From Sanghuangporus weigelae (taxonomy: Eukaryota; Basidiomycota; Agaricomycetes; Hymenochaetales; Hymenochaetaceae), in NCBI GenBank assembly GCA_033182465.1, contig CP137322.1, positions 2,232,001 through 2,296,000 on the forward strand: a stretch of 64,000 nt of DNA, given 5' to 3'. The translations under genes were made by a program, and so were the position numbers. Below, piece after piece: positions 59,635-64,000 of the stretch. How positions within the stretch are numbered: the first letter of the stretch is position 1; every line of letters starts with the position of its first letter. A model generated the notes under the pieces. The model saw only the letters and a program-made list of their open reading frames with translations. It searched no databases and was not told where the DNA came from.

Positions 59635-60688
59635 ATGGTAAGTAGACTATACTTTCGAGAAATAGCATATATTGATCCAAATTCTTTCATGCCGGTAGCC
59701 TCAGGTAATTTTGACCTTATCAACACTGGAATTACTGCTGAAACTTTGTAGAACGAGTACATTGAGGAACACATCAAGCGCCATGGGCGACGACTAGACT
59801 ATTATGACAGAAAGTATGCTGCTACCTCTTCTTGGTCACCATTTTGCCTAATCTATTCCTAGGCGAAAACGTGAAGCTCGTGCCGCCCACCGCTCATCTG
59901 CGATCGCTCAAAAGGCATTCGGTCTAAAGGCGAAGTTGTTACATGCTAAACGCCATGCTGAGAAGGTACAACTCAAGAAGACGCTCAAGGCTCACGATGA
60001 GCGGAACGTGAAGCAGAAGGAGCCGGAGGGATCCAAAGAGGGTGCCCTTCCGACCTTCTTGCTCGACCGTGAGAACCAGAGAGATGCGAAGGCGATGTCG
60101 TCTGCAATTAAGCAGAAGCGAAAAGAGAAAGCTGCGAAGTACGCTGTGCCGTTGCCAAAGGTACGAGGAGTGGCAGAGGAAGAGGTGTTCAAGGTCATGC
60201 GTACCGGGAAGAACAAGAGCAAGTCTTGGAAACGTATGGTGACGAAACCGACGTTCGTTGGTGAAGGATTCACTCGCAAACCCGTCAAAATGGAACGATT
60301 CGTGCGACCGATGGCTCTGCGCTATAAAAAGGCAAACGTCACTCATCGTTCGTGTATTCGCTTGTGTTTCTGTGAATATCTGTTGACATTCCGTCATCCA
60401 GCCGATCTGAAGGCGACCTTTCAGCTACAGATCATTGGTGTAAAGAAAAATCCTCAATCGCCAATGTACACGCAACTCGGTGTATTGACGAAGGGTACAA
60501 TCATCGAAGTGAATGTCTCAGAGCTCGGTATAGTAACCACTGGTGGCAAGGTTGTGTTTGGGAAGTACGCCCAAATTACAAATAATCCGGAGAACGATGG
60601 CTGCATCAACGCAGTGCTATGTAAGTTGCTTGGGAGACAGTTTTGGTCGATGTCACTGACCGAATTTGCTTTCTTTTCAGTGGTATAA
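59635..60688 (+). CDS. NSA2: Ribosome biogenesis protein NSA2
   Basis: Nsa2 is a nucleolar factor of pre-60S particles needed for 27S rRNA processing. The first coding exon is just the ATG at 59635-59637, followed directly by GTAAGT; exon 2 starts at 59752 with [20 protein letters not shown]. Further conserved parts are [118 protein letters not shown] and [19 protein letters not shown] last intron (60621-60680) supplies the ending LLV-stop, identical to other Nsa2 proteins. Typical orthologues begin MPQNEYIE, so this protein lacks the PQ after Met, or a different first exon exists. Confidence 0.92.
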
Positions 60689-60867
60689 CTCCGTAACATT
60701 GTTTCAGTAGATGTATCATTGTTACTAGCATAATCGTGTCTTCACTATGTTCTCATTTTCAAAGCATTCAGTACCTCGGCCTGCTTAGTAAGACATTGCT
60801 GATCAAGTTTACCAATCAGTTCAAGATTATGAGCAAGAACTCTTGCTACAACCACGACGTCTCAGCC

Positions 60868-61976
60868 ATGACCGATACTCAACCTGCCGTACCATTCTTC
60901 AAGAAGGGCAAATCGAGACCAGCAAACCAGCGAAAACGGGATGCTTCACCATCAGGAATCGCTGGACCATCAAGAGTTGTCCTGGAAGCAAGCACAAAAT
61001 CAGAGGTCGTTCTTCCTTCGCGAAAACCAGGTGCAACCTTTCTATCAGCCGGTACAAAGCGCTTAAAGTCGCAGCGCGATGATGGTGGATTTTCTGATGA
61101 GGAAACGCGAGATGGACCAGACGTGAAGTGGACAGCGAAGGCGTCACATCAGGCGGCGGCGCAGGAAATTCTCGCAGGGGACGAAGCAGAAGCTATTGAA
61201 GAGAGGCGGAACAAGAAGACGAAATTAAACGGAGATGATGAAGATGATATCGAGCCAGACGATGGCTTGTACCATGGCCGAAATGCGTACAAGTCGCACA
61301 TAAAGAAGAACAAGGAGATTCCGAAAGCGATGCGTGTAGGCCCGCAAAGAAACACGTCAAGTACTATACGTCAGGTCACGATAGTCGATTACCAGCCCGA
61401 CGTTTGCAAAGACTATAAAGGTATGTTTGTCTTTGGCGATCTTCATGATCAACTACTGACTTTTGCTGTTTCAGAAACTGGCTACTGCGGTTTCGGTGAT
61501 ACTTGTAAATTCTTACACGACCGGGGAACTTGTAAGCTGTCTCAGTCATTCTGATGAATTGACTGTTGACTTGCTTTAACGTAGATCTGGCTGGATGGCA
61601 GCTCGATCAGCTTGCCGCGAACCCGAAAAAGAATGTCGCGGACTCCGATTCAGACGGCGATACGGACTCGAGCGAGGATGTTCCATTTGCCTGTCTGATC
61701 TGTCGCAAACCGTACACAGACCCTGTCGTAACTCGATGTGGTCATTACTTCTGTTCTGCATGTGCCATCAAGCGGTTCACGAAGACACCTAAATGTATCG
61801 CCTGCGGTACGGCTACTGGCGGTATTTTCAATAGAGCGGACAAGGTCATTGCGAAGATGCAGAAAAAGAAGGAAACTGAGGAGAATGACGATGATGAAGG
61901 ACGTGAAAGGAAGAATGATGTCCAACTTGAGGGATTGGGTGAAGCGAGTGGATCAAGTGACGAAGATGAGGAATGA
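60868..61976 (+). CDS. CWC24: Pre-mRNA-splicing factor CWC24 (RNF113-type)
   Basis: Cwc24 is a CCCH zinc-finger plus RING protein of the activated spliceosome, needed for correct 5' splice-site use. I choose the ATG at 60868 (MTDTQPAVPFFKKGKSRPAN), which starts the conserved FFKKGK segment; an in-frame ATG at 60829 would add 13 residues. The middle has VKWTAKASHQAAAQEILAG and GLYHGRNAYKSHIKKNKEIP. The CCCH finger is split by introns: VTIVDYQPDVCKDYK, then ETGYCGFGDTCKFLHDRG. WQLDQLAANPKKN is followed by the RING: FACLICRKPYTDPVVTRCGH, YFCSACAIKRF and PKCIACGTATGGIF. An acidic tail ends SSDEDEE. NSA2 ends only about 180 bases upstream on the same strand. Confidence 0.92.
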
Positions 61977-64000
61977 TGGCTACTTCTCTGTACGTTTTTC
62001 GTGGATATTCTCAATGTATTCTGTCCTAATTTATTGGCATTTTTTGTTGATGAACGAAATGCTAAAATGAATATTCACTACGGCATGTCATAATAAACAC
62101 TCGTTAAGGTCTTGATCGACCTGATGTTGAACAGCACCGGAGAGCTTCCGATGTGCGGAGAACTCGCAGAAAAGGATCGTTCCGTTACCAAGATATCGTT
62201 TTATTTCAATTACTCTGGAGCGGAAATCTCGTAACTCGGCAAGTAACATTCAAAAGAGAGCCACATGCATCACGTAAAACAGATGACTATGACTTGTCCT
62301 GTGGACTCTCTTCCGTACTCACATGCATTCAACCGGTGGAACATTGCATCTCAGTCCACAGTTTTGGGAGCGTCCGCTTCATTCAATGCCTGAGAATATA
62401 CGAGAAATGCTGCAAGATCTCAAATCTCGTGCCATTTTGTCCGGATGAAGTCCAGGTCCGTAGTAAAATTTCTTCAATTTGATCTGTCTCCAAACATATG
62501 TAATTTTATCGCCGAAGGAAGTTGTTGCAGCGGCCCGCAGCTTCCGTGTGCTATGCAAGCCAGTTCAGCCATGGGTTTCCGTCTTTGAAACCCCGATCGA
62601 TGCGTATTATAATCCCACCTAGACGTGTTTATGGCTTTCCCGGCTCTCATCAGAGGGTAATACGGATTTTTGTTCTGCAAGGTGAAGAAGGTTTTGATGA
62701 GTGTGCATAAAGAACCTTGTGTTCTCTGCAAACTGTCAGAGCAACGTCAACCAGGAGGTGGTCAAATTCGGACACGAAGAGCCTTTACGCATTGCTATTT
62801 CTCTAACCTGTTATGGCGAGAAAGAGCCCGCGCTCGACGTCTATCGGACCGGCTGTTTGGGATCTTTCTTTCGAGGATGACCGGGCGGCGAACTCAAAAC
62901 CCTGGCTCAAAAGATAGGGTGAACCCGTGAAGAACTATCGATCCTTGCACAGAAATGCATTATTCTCATGGTCCCAACGTATCTGTCTGTGATGACGGTC
63001 TGTTCTTGGGGCATCTGTCTCGATTTTCTCGTCCAACAAAACTGCGCTGAAGGAGCGGGGTTAGAAAGTTATGAATAGGTATACGCTTCTGGGCAGTAAC
63101 GTTACCAGAAGGGAGGAAAACTTCGCGCTTCCTATAAACGCCGAGCGCTAGGCCGCTGTGTCAAAGCCTAACGAGACCGTACGCAACAACCAGAACTCTG
63201 GTGTAATGCATCCGGGCGATGCTCGTTTCGTACATCATGTTCTAACTAGTAAACTGCGGAATACTCCCGCGCCGAATCCCATCCCGTTGTCACAGACTTA
63301 TGCTAATTAGGGATAGTCCAACTGGAACGGCATCGCTTCAGAGCTTTTGTTACAGAGGCTCCCAAGGTGATTCGCACCGCTATTGTTTCAGAAGATTTGA
63401 TGTATCGAAAGATCGGTGTCAGACAGGCTTTTAGCACTGATCTTCATCTGGTATGTGATCCGGGAGCTCCTATTAGCGTTTCCATCTGTTACGGTTGATC
63501 AAATGACTTCTAGGATCCTTGCCGATGCCGTTAGATACCGATCCGTCCGCGGGCATGCAAACCACTCTTTTAATATCAGATACTCAGAAGGAAAGTCAGT
63601 GTCCAGACGTGGGCGATAACATCGAACCAGAATCATCACCAGAATCATCCGCAGAATCATCCGTGGAATCACCCGCAGAATCACGACAAGTGGTGCTTGG
63701 ACTGGAACCCCATTGATTCATATCGATCAAGCACACAAGAGCTACCGCGTTTCCTATTGTATGAACTTGCGAAGAAACAGGTGGTCAGAAATCGGCGTTA
63801 ACGATGTAATTGTGTACCTATTGCTCAGCAACGGTGGATACATGGTCTTTTAGATCATGGAACTTCCTTTGTCGCAGAGATAGCAAGAACGCCGCCATAT
63901 TTTTGGTCAAAGGACGGCGCGCCGACAAACTCGGGCAATCCATGAAACGCCTGAGCGGCGATATGTATCACTCTGTCTTGTTTCTATGACGTTCTTGTGG
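61977..64000. other. Right end of window: no supported gene
   Basis: Frames at 62153-62482, 62474-62731 (minus), 62670-62930 and 63416-63716 have no recognisable domain and look like chance. A short 12-base repeat lies at 63629-63687. A gene starting near the right edge cannot be excluded. Confidence 0.4.
63629..63687. repeat. Degenerate 12-base tandem repeat
   Basis: The unit CCAGAATCATCA recurs about five times with changes (GCAGAATCATCC, GTGGAATCACCC). In one frame it reads as ESSPESSAESSVES, an acidic Ser-rich stretch, but no gene context supports translation. Confidence 0.65.

Noticed and set aside
63416-63716. Ser/Glu-rich frame near the right end as a gene
   Set aside because: The composition comes from a 12-base tandem repeat, and no conserved neighbour exons were found.

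Overview
The window is nuclear DNA of a filamentous basidiomycete, most likely an Agaricomycete. Genes are dense and cut by many short introns of about 45-80 bases with GT..AG ends. Proteins such as the Ras-associating LRR adenylyl cyclase, the GH79 enzyme and the single-pass Cys-rich membrane protein are of basidiomycete type. I see no CRISPR array, operon or prokaryotic feature. All joins between exons were made by eye from splice sites and family conservation, so outer limits are firmer than inner exon edges.

Layout. 0-13 kb: the 5' end of an RMT2 arginine methyltransferase (-), a GPI-type GH79 glycosidase (-), a PWWP chromatin protein (+), a split tRNA-Ser(CGA) (-), APC/C subunit 8 (+), a NIPA magnesium transporter (-) and glyoxalase I (+). 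14-20 kb: adenylyl cyclase (+). 20.7-22.7 kb: a mitochondrial TPR-like protein (-). 22.8-26.6 kb: a 5'-truncated LINE bounded by a 13-base target-site duplication. 27.2-29.1 kb: a decayed copy of the 3' half of the adenylyl cyclase, followed by a second NIPA gene (+) up to 32.1 kb. 32.7-40.8 kb: HAD phosphatase (-), membrane glutaredoxin (+), flavin monooxygenase (-) and NADH pyrophosphatase (-). 41.8-47.2 kb: two single-pass membrane proteins (+). 48.1-49.6 kb: PPG1-type phosphatase (-). 52.2 kb: C2H2 zinc-finger protein (+). 55.5-57.2 kb: RUS/DUF647 protein (+). 57.5-62 kb: a tight housekeeping cluster of PRKRIP1 (-), YIP1 (-), NSA2 (+) and CWC24 (+). The last 2 kb has no gene I can support.

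Most genes here are ordinary housekeeping genes that do not form one pathway. The accessory part is 20.5-32 kb. There a cyclase fragment and a NIPA paralogue lie beside a fairly young LINE insertion that split the upstream region of the TPR gene. The most unusual gene-structure signals are a 6-nt micro-exon kept in both NIPA paralogues, a 10-nt micro-exon in the RUS gene, an NSA2 first coding exon that is only the ATG, and introns that are multiples of three with no stop. I found no clear new multi-gene system.
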